Source: an uncultured Helcococcus sp. (GTDB lineage Bacteria; Bacillota; Clostridia; Tissierellales; Peptoniphilaceae). Taken from it: 64,000 nt of DNA. Below the pieces are notes generated by a model. It ran no database searches and was not told the DNA's origin. It worked only from the letters and a program-made list of their open reading frames with translations. The stretch's first letter is position 1. The number at the start of each line of letters is the position of its first letter. Below, piece by piece: positions 7,355 through 16,466 of this stretch. The stretch spans positions 1 to 64,000 of the forward strand of contig CALAZW010000034.1 of NCBI GenBank assembly GCA_937926545.1, given 5' to 3'. Both the position numbers and the translations under genes were made by a program.

Positions 7355-8734
7355 TTATTTTAGAAATGCCTTGTAGGCTTTATAAGTCATATATGCATCT
7401 GCCTTGCTAACTAATTCAATAGGTGCATGCATTGATAACATGCCTGTTCCCACATCTAGAACCTCCATCCCATACTCAGCTAGAATATAGGCTATGGTTC
7501 CTCCGCCACCTTGGTCTATCTTACCTAGTTCTCCTGTTTGCCAGATTACATTTTCCCTATTAAAGATTTGCCTAATTTCTTGTAAAAACTCTGCATTGGC
7601 ATCATTGGTTCCTCCCTTACCTCTGGCTCCTGTATACTTACAAATAGTAACTCCACATCCCACATAGGAAGCATTGTTCTTTTCTAAAACATCAGGGAAG
7701 TTAGGATCATAGGCTGCACTTACATCTGCTGATAAAACCTTGGATGCTGCCATGGCCCTTCTTAAAACCAAACCTGAGTAACCCTTGGATAGTCCCAATA
7801 ACTCAGCAACAACATTTTCAAAGAACTTGGATGTCATACCAGTATTACCAACTGAACCAATTTCTTCCTTGTCTACAAAAAGACCTACTGCTGTAGTCTT
7901 AGGATTAGCTACCTCTAAAATGGATTCCAGGTTGGCATAGGAACAAACCCTGTCATCGTGACCGTGACCTGCTATTAGGGATCTGTCAAAACCTACTTCT
8001 CTGGCCCTTCCTGCTGGAACTGCCTCTATTTCAGCGGTAACAAAATCTTCTTCTTCAATATTGTACTTATCCTTTAAAAAGGCAAGTATATTGGCCTTAA
8101 CAGGATTTTTTTCTTCTTCATTTAAGCCAAAACTATTGTGGCCTATAATTATATTCAACTGTTCTCCCTTAATTAGCTCTGATGCCTTTAACTGCATTTG
8201 ATCAGCTGCCAAGTGAGGAAGAAGGTCACTTATATAAAAAATAGGTTCTTCTTCTTTTTCACCTATGGATATTTCTATTTTTTCACCCTCTTTATTAAAA
8301 ATAACTCCGTGAAGGGCTAGTGGTAGGGTCAACCATTGGTATTTTTTAATCCCCCCATAGTAGTGAGTCTTAAAATAGGCCATATTGCCTTCTTCATAAA
8401 GAGGAACTTGCTTTAAATCAAGCCTTGGAGAATCTATATGGGATCCTACAATATGCATTCCCTCTTCCAAATCTTCACCCATGACAATTAAAACAATACC
8501 CTTGTCCTTGTTTATTTCATATACCTTATCACCAGCCTCAATCTTTCCAGCCTTTATATAATGATCCAAGCTCTTAAAACCATTTTCAAGGGCCTGTCTT
8601 TCTATTTCCTTAACAGCAAGCCTCTCTGTTTTTGCTAGGGATAAGAAATCCATATAATCCTTGGAATATCTTTCTATTTCCCTTAACTCACTTTCATCGA
8701 CGCTTTGCCAAACATTCTTTCTTTCGTATGTCAT
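7355..8734 (-). CDS. apeA: M18 family metallo-aminopeptidase
   Basis: Cytoplasmic dinuclear-zinc aminopeptidase of 459 residues, trimming N-terminal residues from peptides. Zinc and active-site segments are visible: VGSHIDSPRLDL around residue 93, HGHDDRVC near 257, VDKEEIGSVG, and SMHAPIELVSKAD at the C-terminus. Length and N-terminal pattern fit the clostridial ApeA branch better than yeast-type aspartyl aminopeptidase. It is a single-gene unit reading away from the divergent DUF1858 gene. It would feed amino acids to the fermentative pathways seen further right. Confidence 0.9.
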   Translation of the reverse strand: MTYERKNVWQSVDESELREIERYSKDYMDFLSLAKTERLAVKEIERQALENGFKSLDHYIKAGKIEAGDKVYEINKDKGIVLIVMGEDLEEGMHIVGSHIDSPRLDLKQVPLYEEGNMAYFKTHYYGGIKKYQWLTLPLALHGVIFNKEGEKIEISIGEKEEEPIFYISDLLPHLAADQMQLKASELIKGEQLNIIIGHNSFGLNEEEKNPVKANILAFLKDKYNIEEEDFVTAEIEAVPAGRAREVGFDRSLIAGHGHDDRVCSYANLESILEVANPKTTAVGLFVDKEEIGSVGNTGMTSKFFENVVAELLGLSKGYSGLVLRRAMAASKVLSADVSAAYDPNFPDVLEKNNASYVGCGVTICKYTGARGKGGTNDANAEFLQEIRQIFNRENVIWQTGELGKIDQGGGGTIAYILAEYGMEVLDVGTGMLSMHAPIELVSKADAYMTYKAYKAFLK

Positions 8735-8804
8735 AATAAGCTCCTTTCTTTCTATATAATGATTAATATTATCACTTGACCTCTTTTATTGCAATTTTAC
8801 CCAC

Positions 8805-8833
8805 TTGAACTTTAGTCCTATTAAATATATAAT
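8805..8833 (+). promoter_or_regulatory. Promoter of the DUF1858 gene
   Basis: -35 TTGAAC (8805-8810), 17-bp spacer and -10 TATAAT (8828-8833), about 28 bp before the start codon. Confidence 0.75.
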
Positions 8834-8860
8834 CTACTTATCAAAACTATGGAGGTAATT

Positions 8861-9061
8861 ATGGAACAAGAAAAATTAGTTATTACAGCCGATATGGTTG
8901 TAGGTGATGTTATTAGATTAAAACCTCAAACTCTTGGAGTTCTTATGAATTTCGGTTTAGGTTGTATAGGTTGTCCAGCCAGCCAAATGGAAACCTTAGA
9001 AGAAGCAGCAATGGTTCATGGAATTGACGTGGACTATTTAATAGAAAAATTAAACGCCTAA
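8861..9061 (+). CDS. DUF1858 redox-disulfide domain protein
   Basis: Protein of 66 residues forming one DUF1858 domain (hybrid-cluster-protein-associated redox disulfide family). The CIGC motif sits in LGCIGCPASQMETLEEAA. The domain is often fused or linked to anaerobic redox and iron-sulfur proteins and is thought to do thiol-disulfide chemistry, but no activity is proven. I chose the ATG at 8861 because GGAGG lies 6 bp before it; the earlier in-frame ATG (8849) overlaps that ribosome binding site. Own promoter and terminator make it monocistronic. No obvious partner is adjacent. Confidence 0.85.
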   Translation: MEQEKLVITADMVVGDVIRLKPQTLGVLMNFGLGCIGCPASQMETLEEAAMVHGIDVDYLIEKLNA

Positions 9062-9088
9062 GATTATCTTTTTAGATAATCTTTTTTT
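9061..9088 (+). terminator. Terminator after the DUF1858 gene
   Basis: Perfect 9-bp arms AGATTATCT/AGATAATCT with a TTTT loop (9061-9082) followed by a T-run; it begins at the last base of the stop codon. Confidence 0.9.
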
Positions 9089-9130
9089 ATTTTCCTCTAT
9101 CAATAAGTAAAAAATATTAGGGAAGTTAAA

Positions 9131-9580
9131 ATGAATAAATACACTTATCTTATTTTAAGACAAAAACCAGATTTAAAAGAAGAGACCGCCAAGTGCTTTC
9201 ATGATAAATGGGTGGGCCAAAAAAGCCTACCTTGAGGCTATAGAAGCCTACCTTAATAATGAAACTGAATACGCCTGGTATCTTTCCTCTATAAGGACCA
9301 GATTGTCGGTGGACTGGGAATAATCGAAAATGATTTTCACGAAAGAAAAGACCTCGCTCCCAATTTATGTGCTATCTATACTGAAAAAGACCATCGTTCT
9401 AAAGGAATAGCTGGTAAGTTACTTGATATGGCTATCAAGGACACGAAGTCCAAGGAAATAAGCCCAATCTATCTGGCTACTGATTATATTGATTTTTATG
9501 AAAGGTATGGCTGGGAGTTTTTATCTATGGTTCAACTGGATGGAGAAGCCAATAAATCAAGAATCTATATCCACAGATAG
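9131..9580 (+). pseudogene. GNAT N-acetyltransferase broken by two frameshifts
   Basis: Three frame pieces together read as one GNAT acetyltransferase of about 150 residues. The first runs from ATG 9131 in frame and stops at a TGA near 9233, just after a run of six A. The next piece (AYLEAIEAYLNNETEYAWYL) is in the +1 frame, and from about 9287 the original frame resumes (LYKDQIVGGLGII, then HRSKGIAGKLLDMA and YERYGWEF) to the TAG at 9580. The HRSKGIAGKLL acetyl-CoA-binding motif A is intact. The two shifts are compensating, about 65 bp apart, and at or near homopolymers (A6, T3), so either a young pseudogene or sequencing error is possible. Substrate unknown. Confidence 0.8.
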
Positions 9581-9601
9581 AATATATTAAATTTACTCAA
9601 T

Positions 9602-9625
9602 AAAAAAGAAGCCCTTGGGCTTCTT
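9602..9625 (-). terminator. Terminator between the GNAT remnant and glutaredoxin
   Basis: Arms AAGAAGCC/GGCTTCTT around a CTTG loop (9606-9625) with an A-run to the left, giving a T-run on the minus strand after the glutaredoxin gene. It could also stop plus-strand transcription from the acetyltransferase remnant. Confidence 0.85.
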
Positions 9626-9629
9626 ATTC

Positions 9630-9860
9630 TTATAATCCTAATAAGCTTGTTAATCTAGCTTGGTCAAATCCTACCACTTCTTCGCCGTCTACAACGATTA
9701 CTGGTACTCCTCTGTGACCTTTTTGAATTAATTCATTTCTAGCTTCAACACTTGTTGTTATATTTTTTTCCTCAAAATTAACATTGTTTTGTCCTAAAAA
9801 GTTCTTTACTGCTGTACAGTATGGGCATGTGTCTGATGAATATACTACTACGTTTTTCAT
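9630..9860 (-). CDS. Glutaredoxin-family thiol-disulfide protein
   Basis: Thioredoxin-fold protein of 76 residues with the glutaredoxin active site CPYC near residues 12-15, the GVPVIVV cis-proline segment and the GFDQARL C-terminal motif. It resembles NrdH-like/Grx-like redoxins used by anaerobes as electron donors to ribonucleotide reductase or stress reductases. No nrd gene is adjacent, so the partner is unknown. Single-gene unit with its own terminator. Fold certain, partner inferred only. Confidence 0.88.
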   Translation of the reverse strand: MKNVVVYSSDTCPYCTAVKNFLGQNNVNFEEKNITTSVEARNELIQKGHRGVPVIVVDGEEVVGFDQARLTSLLGL

Positions 9861-9917
9861 TATTTATATCTCCTCTTTCATTCATATATTATTATATTAT
9901 AATGTCACTTTCGTGCT

Positions 9918-10808
9918 CTATTCTAATATACCCTGATTTTTTCTGCTTAAACATATCTCATTGGAAATGTTTATAAAATCTTCCAAAGCCAGGTCTTCTG
10001 CTCTCTTCTTACTATCTATACCCAATTTTTCTAAAATTAACTTTAATTGGTCCTTGGTAAGATTTAATTCCTTGTTTGAAGTAAATGAATTAAGAATATT
10101 TTTTCTTCTTTGGTTAAAGCCTCCATGTACCAGGCCAAAGAAAAGATCCTTGTCCAAGACATTTTCCCTTTCCTTTAAATCCATATGAACCACCATACTA
10201 TCTATCTTAGGCTGGGGCATAAAAACAGACTTAGGTGCCTTAACCACTAGCTTAGGATCTGAATAATACTGTAAAAACAGGCTTAAACTGCCATAGGTCT
10301 TGGATCCTTTTGAGGCAACCATCCTTTCGGCAACTTCCTTTTGAACCATGACAGTTAGACTTTCCACTGGCAGGTCCTCTTCAATAAACCTGGATATTAT
10401 AGGAGTGGTTATATAATAAGGTAGATTGGCCACCAACTTAAAACTTTCCCCATTAAACTCTTCTTCTACTATTTTTTGTAAATCAACCTTTAAGGCGTCT
10501 CCGTGTATTAGCTTAAAGTTATCAAAGTCCTCCAAGCTATAGTCCAAGACCTCTAAAAGTCTTTCATCTATCTCTATGGCTACCACCTTTTTAGCATGTA
10601 AAAGAAGTTCTTCTGTAAGGGTCCCAAAACCTGGACCTATTTCCAAAACATTGTCTTCCTTGCTAATATTGGCAGATTTTCTAATGTTTCTTACAATATT
10701 TCCATCTATTAAAAAGTTTTGTCCCAACCCCTTGGAAAAGCTAAATCCAAATCTCTTTAACATATCCTTTATCACCTTAGGTGAATATAATCTATCTCTT
10801 TTCATCAA
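9918..10808 (-). CDS. rsmA: 16S rRNA dimethyladenosine transferase RsmA (KsgA)
   Basis: SAM-dependent enzyme dimethylating the two adjacent adenosines in helix 45 of 16S rRNA, a late quality checkpoint of 30S assembly. Signatures: GLGQNFLIDGNIVRNI near residue 24, the SAM-binding VLEIGPGFGTLTEELL, and the catalytic NLPYYITTPI. At 296 residues it is normal length. Its start lies inside the 3' end of rnmV (17-bp overlap), so the two are translationally coupled, an order conserved in Bacillota (metG-tatD-rnmV-rsmA). Confidence 0.96.
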   Translation of the reverse strand: MMKRDRLYSPKVIKDMLKRFGFSFSKGLGQNFLIDGNIVRNIRKSANISKEDNVLEIGPGFGTLTEELLLHAKKVVAIEIDERLLEVLDYSLEDFDNFKLIHGDALKVDLQKIVEEEFNGESFKLVANLPYYITTPIISRFIEEDLPVESLTVMVQKEVAERMVASKGSKTYGSLSLFLQYYSDPKLVVKAPKSVFMPQPKIDSMVVHMDLKERENVLDKDLFFGLVHGGFNQRRKNILNSFTSNKELNLTKDQLKLILEKLGIDSKKRAEDLALEDFINISNEICLSRKNQGILE

Positions 10809-11334
10809 TAATCCTCATTGCTTCTTTAAATTCTTCCATAGCCACATTATATGAATTTAATTTTTCCAACAGTCTTTTCCCATTGCCATAACCAATGCCT
10901 AAATAATCAGCCAAGAGAATCCTTCTTTCCTTGGAATCCTTTTGACCAACCAGGCCATGGTCTATTAATAAACTCATAGTAAACCTATCTATTTCTTCTA
11001 TATTCTCTGCCTTGGCCTTGGCCAGGGCCTGTCTAATATCTTCAGGATTGGCATTTTCTATACCAATATCCCCCTTCTTTAAAGCCTTTTCTTGGCTTAG
11101 GTAGGCGTGCTTGGCCCCAGGTATTTCTTCCTTAATCTTTCTTCTAATATTATTACCCGCATAGTCTGGATCAGTAAAGACAATTATACCTTGTCTTTCT
11201 TGAATGTTTTTTAGGACTTCTAAAAACTCCCTATTAAAACCATAACCATGGGTTGAGATACAGCTACAGTCCACTGCCTTTTTTACAGCTGCTATATCAT
11301 CCTTGCCCTCAACTACTATAATCTCTTTTATCAT
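10792..11334 (-). CDS. rnmV: Ribonuclease M5
   Basis: Toprim-domain endonuclease (180 residues) that matures 5S rRNA by cleaving both strands of the precursor helix in Bacillota. The Toprim glutamate is in VVEGKDD at the N-terminus and the DxD motif in FTDPDYAG; ISTHGYGFN is also typical. It overlaps tatD by 4 bp and rsmA by 17 bp, placing rRNA maturation functions together. Good match to the family length. Confidence 0.94.
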   Translation of the reverse strand: MIKEIIVVEGKDDIAAVKKAVDCSCISTHGYGFNREFLEVLKNIQERQGIIVFTDPDYAGNNIRRKIKEEIPGAKHAYLSQEKALKKGDIGIENANPEDIRQALAKAKAENIEEIDRFTMSLLIDHGLVGQKDSKERRILLADYLGIGYGNGKRLLEKLNSYNVAMEEFKEAMRIIDEKR

Positions 11335-12107
11335 GGCCTGATACCAAAAAAGTCCAGGGTGTTTTCCAGGCTTCTTTCCCTTATTTCATTGGAGTCTATT
11401 CCCTTTAATTCTCCCAGCTTATCAGCCACATAATGGGTATAGGCTGGTTGATTTCTCTTTCCTCTGTAGGGCGTAGGTGTCAGGTAGGGAGAATCCGTTT
11501 CCAATAAAAGCCTATCTAAGGGAACATTTTCTCCAACTTTTAAAAGCTTATTGGCATTTTTAAAAGTTACCACGCCTCCCATGGAAATATAAAAACCTAG
11601 TTTCAAGTATCTTTCACACACTTCCCAAGATTCGGAAAAGGCATGTAAAAGAACCTTCATTCCCTGAGCATGTTCAGCCAGTATTTCATAGGTATCTTCT
11701 ACTGCATCCCTGGAATGGATAACAATAGGTAGGCCCAACTTTTTTGCCAGGTTTATTTGGTCTATAAAAACCTTTTTTTGTGTTTGCCTATCAGAGTGTT
11801 CATAGTAATAGTCCAAACCTATTTCACCTATGCCCACCACCTTTTCTTCCTTGGCCAGTCTTTCATATTCCAAGCTGGTCTTTTCATTATAAAACTTAGC
11901 CTCATGGGGATGAGTCCCCACCAAGGCATAGATTCTATCATTAGCCAAGGCCAAGTCTACAGCTGCCCTGGATGACTCCAAGTCAGAGGCAGGATTTATC
12001 ATCAATAAGACCCTGTCCTCTTCAAACTTGTCTATTATTTCCTGCCTATCCTCGTCAAACCTCTCATGATCCAAATGGGCATGAGAGTCTATTATATAAT
12101 TTTTCAT
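11331..12107 (-). CDS. TatD family metal-dependent hydrolase
   Basis: TIM-barrel amidohydrolase-superfamily DNase of 258 residues. Metal ligands are visible in IDSHAHLDH (residues 6-14), GEIGLDYYYEHSD, VIHSRDA and LLLETDSPYLTP. TatD proteins show 3'-5' exonuclease/DNase activity and are implicated in DNA repair or turnover. Its start shares one base with the metG stop (12107) and its end overlaps rnmV, the standard Bacillota arrangement (YabD position). Confidence 0.93.
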   Translation of the reverse strand: MKNYIIDSHAHLDHERFDEDRQEIIDKFEEDRVLLMINPASDLESSRAAVDLALANDRIYALVGTHPHEAKFYNEKTSLEYERLAKEEKVVGIGEIGLDYYYEHSDRQTQKKVFIDQINLAKKLGLPIVIHSRDAVEDTYEILAEHAQGMKVLLHAFSESWEVCERYLKLGFYISMGGVVTFKNANKLLKVGENVPLDRLLLETDSPYLTPTPYRGKRNQPAYTHYVADKLGELKGIDSNEIRERSLENTLDFFGIRP

Positions 12108-14044
12108 TATGAAATTTCAGCTCCGTCCTCAATGTCTTCAAGCACTGATAACATGGTTAAATCCTTCTTATGATCGGCTGCAAGTAACATCCCTTGAGAC
12201 TCAACCCCTCTAAGCTTAACAGGCTTAAGATTCATGACAACAACAACCTTCTTATCAAGTAGATCTTCTGGTTGGTACCAGGTCTTAACCCCTGATACTA
12301 TCTGTCTTACTTCATCCCCTATTTTTACTTGTAAAACAAGTAATTTATCTGCCTTTGGATGGGCCTTAGCTTCAATTATTTTTCCAACCTTTAATTTAAC
12401 CTTGTCCACATCATCAATACTTATATAGTCTTCTTCTGCTATTTCTTTTTTATCTTCTTCTATCTTGCCCACTCTTTTTTCAAATAGGGCCTTGTTGGCA
12501 GCTGCCAAATTAACTAGTTCTTTCTTTATATCCAATCTTTGGAAAAGATTTTCCTTCTTTTCAACCTTGCTGCCATTGGCCATTAGACCAAATTCTCTAG
12601 CACTGTCCCAGCCTAAATTAGCCTGGCCTATTTGCTCTCCTATCTTAACTGAAGTATGAGGTAGGAAGGGCTCTATTAATTGGGCAATTATCCTGATTGA
12701 TTCTACCAAGTTATATAAGACAGTATTTAGTCTTTCCATATTTTCCTTGGCTAAAGCCCAAGGCATGGTCTCATCTATATACTTATTGGTCCTTCTAACA
12801 ACCTTCCAAATTTCTTCTAGAGCATAGGAGAAGTTCAATTGATCCATATACTTTTCAACCTGATTAATGGCACCTGTGGCAACAGCCTTTAGGTCCTTGT
12901 CAACTTCCTCTTCCACACCTGTATTTTCCAATATACCACCATTGTATTTTTCAACCATGGATGTGGTTCTTGATACCAGGTTACCCAGGTCATTGGCCAA
13001 GTCTGAATTTAATCTTTGTAGGAACTTTTCATTGGTAAATTGTCCGTCGGAACCAAAGGTAAACTCTCTTAAAACAAAATATTTTAAAGCATCTATACCA
13101 TATAAATCAATTATTGGCTCTGGATAAACAATATTTCCTTTGGACTTACTCATCTTGTCATCTCCAAACAAGATCCAACCATGGGCAAATACTCTTTCTG
13201 GTAAAGGTAGATCCAAGGCCATAAGTAGGGCAGGCCAAATAATTGTATGGAATCTAACTATTTCCTTACCTACCAACTGCATGGATGCTGGCCAGTACCT
13301 ATTAAATTTATCTTCATCACTACCCAGGCCTGCTGCAGTTAAATAACCTGATAGGGCATCTATCCAAACATAGATAACATGCTTTTCATCAAAAGGCACC
13401 TTTGCTCCCCAGTCAAAGGATGTTCTGGTAACAGAAAGATCATCCAAGCCTTCTTTAAGGAAGTTGTTGATCATTTCCTTTTTACTTCTTTCTGGAGAAA
13501 TAAATTCAGGATGGTCTTCATAGTATTGGATCAATTTATCTGTATAGTTGGACAACCTAAAGAAGTAGGTCTCTTCTTCTTGGTAGTGAACTTCCCTGCC
13601 ACAGTCAGGACACATGCCTTCTTCCAATTGGCTTTCAGTCCAAAAAGATTCACAAGGTGTACAGTAATAGCCCTTGTAGTGGCCCTTGTAAATATCTCCC
13701 TTGTCATATAGTTTTTGGAAAATATCTTGGATGTTTTTTTCATGGTCCTTGTCAGTAGTTCTTATAAAGTAATCGTAATCTATCTCTAGGGTCTTCCAAA
13801 GTTCCTTTATAGACTCTACTATTTCATCTGTAAATTCTAATGGTTTTTGTCCCTTTTTAGCAGACGCTTCTTGGATTTTTTGACCGTGTTCATCTGTTCC
13901 TGTAACTAAATAAACATCATATCCTTGAATAGTCTTATATCTTTTTAAAGTATCCGCTATTATGGTCGTATAAGTATGACCCAGGTGCAGGTTAGCACTT
14001 GGATAATAAAGCGGAGTTGTAATATAGTATGGTTTCTTTGTCAT
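12107..14044 (-). CDS. metG: Methionyl-tRNA synthetase
   Basis: Class I synthetase of 645 residues charging tRNA-Met. The HIGH-type motif is HLGH in the YPSANLHLGHTY segment near residue 20, and KMSKSKGN is near residue 297. The knuckle has a CTPC...CPDC zinc site at about residues 127-147. Residues from about 540 form the C-terminal EMAP/Trbp111-like tRNA-binding domain (VKLKVGKIIEAKAHPKADKL), which mediates dimerisation. No T-box is seen upstream, so it is probably constitutive; -10-like TATAAT lies in the short gap to the upstream terminator. It heads the metG-tatD-rnmV-rsmA operon. Confidence 0.97.
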   Translation of the reverse strand: MTKKPYYITTPLYYPSANLHLGHTYTTIIADTLKRYKTIQGYDVYLVTGTDEHGQKIQEASAKKGQKPLEFTDEIVESIKELWKTLEIDYDYFIRTTDKDHEKNIQDIFQKLYDKGDIYKGHYKGYYCTPCESFWTESQLEEGMCPDCGREVHYQEEETYFFRLSNYTDKLIQYYEDHPEFISPERSKKEMINNFLKEGLDDLSVTRTSFDWGAKVPFDEKHVIYVWIDALSGYLTAAGLGSDEDKFNRYWPASMQLVGKEIVRFHTIIWPALLMALDLPLPERVFAHGWILFGDDKMSKSKGNIVYPEPIIDLYGIDALKYFVLREFTFGSDGQFTNEKFLQRLNSDLANDLGNLVSRTTSMVEKYNGGILENTGVEEEVDKDLKAVATGAINQVEKYMDQLNFSYALEEIWKVVRRTNKYIDETMPWALAKENMERLNTVLYNLVESIRIIAQLIEPFLPHTSVKIGEQIGQANLGWDSAREFGLMANGSKVEKKENLFQRLDIKKELVNLAAANKALFEKRVGKIEEDKKEIAEEDYISIDDVDKVKLKVGKIIEAKAHPKADKLLVLQVKIGDEVRQIVSGVKTWYQPEDLLDKKVVVVMNLKPVKLRGVESQGMLLAADHKKDLTMLSVLEDIEDGAEIS

Positions 14045-14103
14045 TTAATCTTCCTTTCTTAATTCTTATTTATCCTGTTTATTATAGCATAATATGGAGA
14101 ATA

Positions 14104-14133
14104 ATAAATAAAGAGAAGCCTAAGGCTTCTCTT
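14104..14133 (-). terminator. Terminator after the VOR operon
   Basis: Perfect 10-bp arms AAGAGAAGCC/GGCTTCTCTT around a TAA loop (14111-14133), followed on the minus strand by TTTATTTATT. It begins right after the gamma-subunit stop and separates the operon from metG. Confidence 0.9.
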
Positions 14134-14664
14134 TTATAGGCTATTATAACCCATTTCGTATGCTTTTTTGTTTATTTCTATGATTTTTTCTGCCTTTTGG
14201 TCATAAACCTGCCTAAATCCCTGCCATAGATTGTCTTCATCTATAAGATTCTCTATTTTTTGAAAGGCTCCAAGCATTACCATGTTTAATGACTTGGGAC
14301 TTACTTCATTGGCCAGTTCATTAACTGCTATATAGTAAACATTTATATCATCCCTCTTAGGTTTAAGTCCTATTAATGAAGAGTTAATATAAAGGTTTCC
14401 CCCTTCTACCAGGTTTTCTTCAAACTTTTCCAAGGATGGTTCATTCATAACTATTAGACTATCTGCCTTGGTCACATTTGGAGCTCCTATAGGCTGGTCA
14501 GATATAATAACTGAACAGTTGGCAGAGCCTCCTCTCATTTCTGGACCATAGGAAGGCAACCAAGATACTTCCTTGCCTTCAGCCATACCAGAAGCAGCCA
14601 GAATTTGGCCCATACTCATAATTCCTTGGCCACCAAAGCCAGATATAATTATTTTCTTTTCCAT
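14134..14664 (-). CDS. 2-oxoacid:ferredoxin oxidoreductase gamma subunit (VorC/KorC type)
   Basis: Gamma subunit of a 2-oxoacid:ferredoxin oxidoreductase, 176 residues, with the family's N-terminal GFGGQGIMSMGQILA and SWLPSYGPEMRGGSANC. In the complex this subunit helps bind CoA and bridge alpha and beta. The start overlaps the beta-subunit stop by one base. It is the last gene of a six-gene operon starting with leucine dehydrogenase, which favours branched-chain 2-oxoacids over 2-oxoglutarate as substrate; that specificity is an inference from context. Confidence 0.9.
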   Translation of the reverse strand: MEKKIIISGFGGQGIMSMGQILAASGMAEGKEVSWLPSYGPEMRGGSANCSVIISDQPIGAPNVTKADSLIVMNEPSLEKFEENLVEGGNLYINSSLIGLKPKRDDINVYYIAVNELANEVSPKSLNMVMLGAFQKIENLIDEDNLWQGFRQVYDQKAEKIIEINKKAYEMGYNSL

Positions 14665-15404
14665 TAGATATCCTCCCTAAAATTTCCCAGTGGATAGTAA
14701 GGCATCATATTGTCTCTCAACCATTGTAGGGCATCTGTTGGTGGCATACCCCAGTTGGTAGGACAGGTTGAAAGAACTTCAACTATACCAAAGCCCTTGT
14801 TTTCCAATTGTAATTCAAAACATTTCTTTATTGCTCTTTTAGCCTTTCTAATATTGGCTGGACTATCTACTGAAACTCTTTCAACAAATTTGGCCCCGTC
14901 TATGGTAGCTAAAAGCTCACTCATTCTAAGAGGCATACCGCTGTGTTCCTCTGTTCTTCCATAAGGAGAAGTTGAGGTTTTTTGACCTATTAGGGTAGTC
15001 GGAGCCATTTGGCCTCCTGTCATACCATAAATAGCATTGTTAACAAAGATAGTAGATATTTTTTCTCCCCTGTGGGCTGCGTGAATTATCTCTGCCGCCC
15101 CTATACTTGCCAAGTCCCCATCCCCTTGATAGGTGAAGACAAAATTATCAGGCATGGATCTTTTAATACCTGTGGCAACTGCTGGAGCTCTACCGTGGGC
15201 TGCCTCAAACATATCACAGTTGAAATACTTATAGGCTAAAACTGAACATCCTACTGGAGCCACTCCTATAGCCTTGTCTAAAACATCTAATTCCACCAAA
15301 CACTCAGCTATTAACTTATGTATAATTCCATGGGTACAGCCAGGGCAATAGTGAGTTTGCATTTGGGTTAAACCATTTGATCTTTCATATATAACTTTTT
15401 CCAT
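14664..15404 (-). CDS. 2-oxoacid:ferredoxin oxidoreductase beta subunit (TPP-binding)
   Basis: Thiamine-diphosphate subunit of 246 residues. The HYCPGCTHGIIHKL N-terminus and the TPP/Mg motif YQGDGDLASIGAAEIIHAAHR followed by FVNNAIYGMTGGQMAPTT are diagnostic. The cysteines at CPGC and further on suit iron-sulfur ligation as in related enzymes. It decarboxylates the 2-oxoacid to a TPP intermediate that is oxidised by ferredoxin to acyl-CoA. Tightly packed between alpha and gamma genes (1-bp gap, 1-bp overlap). Confidence 0.93.
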   Translation of the reverse strand: MEKVIYERSNGLTQMQTHYCPGCTHGIIHKLIAECLVELDVLDKAIGVAPVGCSVLAYKYFNCDMFEAAHGRAPAVATGIKRSMPDNFVFTYQGDGDLASIGAAEIIHAAHRGEKISTIFVNNAIYGMTGGQMAPTTLIGQKTSTSPYGRTEEHSGMPLRMSELLATIDGAKFVERVSVDSPANIRKAKRAIKKCFELQLENKGFGIVEVLSTCPTNWGMPPTDALQWLRDNMMPYYPLGNFREDI

Positions 15405-15405
15405 C

Positions 15406-16455
15406 TTATGCCTCCAATATAGCCTTAGCTTGTTCGTATATTTCTTCTGTTGAAGGAATCATTCCACCCTGTCTTCCATAGAAGTGGACCTTTTGCCTTC
15501 CTTCTAAACCAATCTTAACGTCATCTATCATTTGACCTGTATTCATTTCAACTACAAGAACATCCTTAGCATCCAGGTCCTTATAACTATCGTAAGGGAA
15601 AGGCCATAGGGTGATAGGTCTTATCATACCAACCTTGTATCCTTCTTCTTCCAATTTAGCTATGGCTGATCTACAGATTCTTGATGTGGTTCCAAAAGCA
15701 CTTATAACTAAGTCTGCCCCTTCCACATTAAGTTCTTCAACTCTTACTTCTTTTTCCTTAATTAAGTCATATTTTTTAATTAACTTTTTATTATGATCTT
15801 CCAATTCATCTGCTGACAGATATAGGGAGTTGATTACATTAGGAACTCTCTTGCCACCAGTTCCTACTGCTGCCCAGTCTTTTTCTGGTAGATCTTTGGA
15901 CTTATAGTCCTTAAACTCAACAGCTTCCATCATTTGACCCAACATTCCATCTCCTACTATTAGGACTGGATTTCTATAAATGTCTGCCATATCAAAGGCT
16001 TCCATAATCAAATCAACCATCTCTTGAACTGAAGCTGGCGCCAGGGCTATGGTCCTATAATCACCATTTCCTCCCCCTCTAGTTGATTGGAAGTAATCTG
16101 TTTGGGACGGTTGAATACTACCTAAACCTGGTCCCCCCCTCATCATATTCACTATTACGCAAGGAAGCTCAGCTCCAGCCAAGTAGGTTATCCCTTCTTG
16201 CTTTAAGCTTATTCCTGGAGATGATGAGCTGGTCATTACTCTCTTGCCAACTCCTGCAGCTCCGTAAACCATATGTATAGCAGCTATTTCTGATTCAGCC
16301 TGAACAAAGGTTCCCCCTACCTTGGGTAATTCCCTAGCCAAGTACTCAGGCACCTCACTTTGAGGGGTTATTGGATAACCAAAGAAATATTTACAGCCTG
16401 CTCTAATGGCAGCCTCTCCAACCGCTTCATTTCCCTTCATTAATACCTTAGTCAT
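15406..16455 (-). CDS. vorB: 2-oxoacid:ferredoxin oxidoreductase alpha subunit (VorB type)
   Basis: Alpha subunit of about 349 residues closely matching the VorB group of 3-methyl-2-oxobutanoate:ferredoxin oxidoreductases (LMKGNEAVGEAAI, FFGYPITPQSEVPEYL, SSPGISLKQEGI). An in-frame upstream ATG exists, but the start at 16455 is right: the sequence just before it is a strong GGAGGAGGG ribosome site, and a longer product would run into the ferredoxin gene. With beta, gamma and the adjacent ferredoxin it converts branched-chain 2-oxoacids plus CoA to acyl-CoA, CO2 and reduced ferredoxin. Substrate choice is inferred from the leucine dehydrogenase neighbour. Confidence 0.9.
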   Translation of the reverse strand: MTKVLMKGNEAVGEAAIRAGCKYFFGYPITPQSEVPEYLARELPKVGGTFVQAESEIAAIHMVYGAAGVGKRVMTSSSSPGISLKQEGITYLAGAELPCVIVNMMRGGPGLGSIQPSQTDYFQSTRGGGNGDYRTIALAPASVQEMVDLIMEAFDMADIYRNPVLIVGDGMLGQMMEAVEFKDYKSKDLPEKDWAAVGTGGKRVPNVINSLYLSADELEDHNKKLIKKYDLIKEKEVRVEELNVEGADLVISAFGTTSRICRSAIAKLEEEGYKVGMIRPITLWPFPYDSYKDLDAKDVLVVEMNTGQMIDDVKIGLEGRQKVHFYGRQGGMIPSTEEIYEQAKAILEA

Positions 16456-16466
16456 AAACCCTCCTC

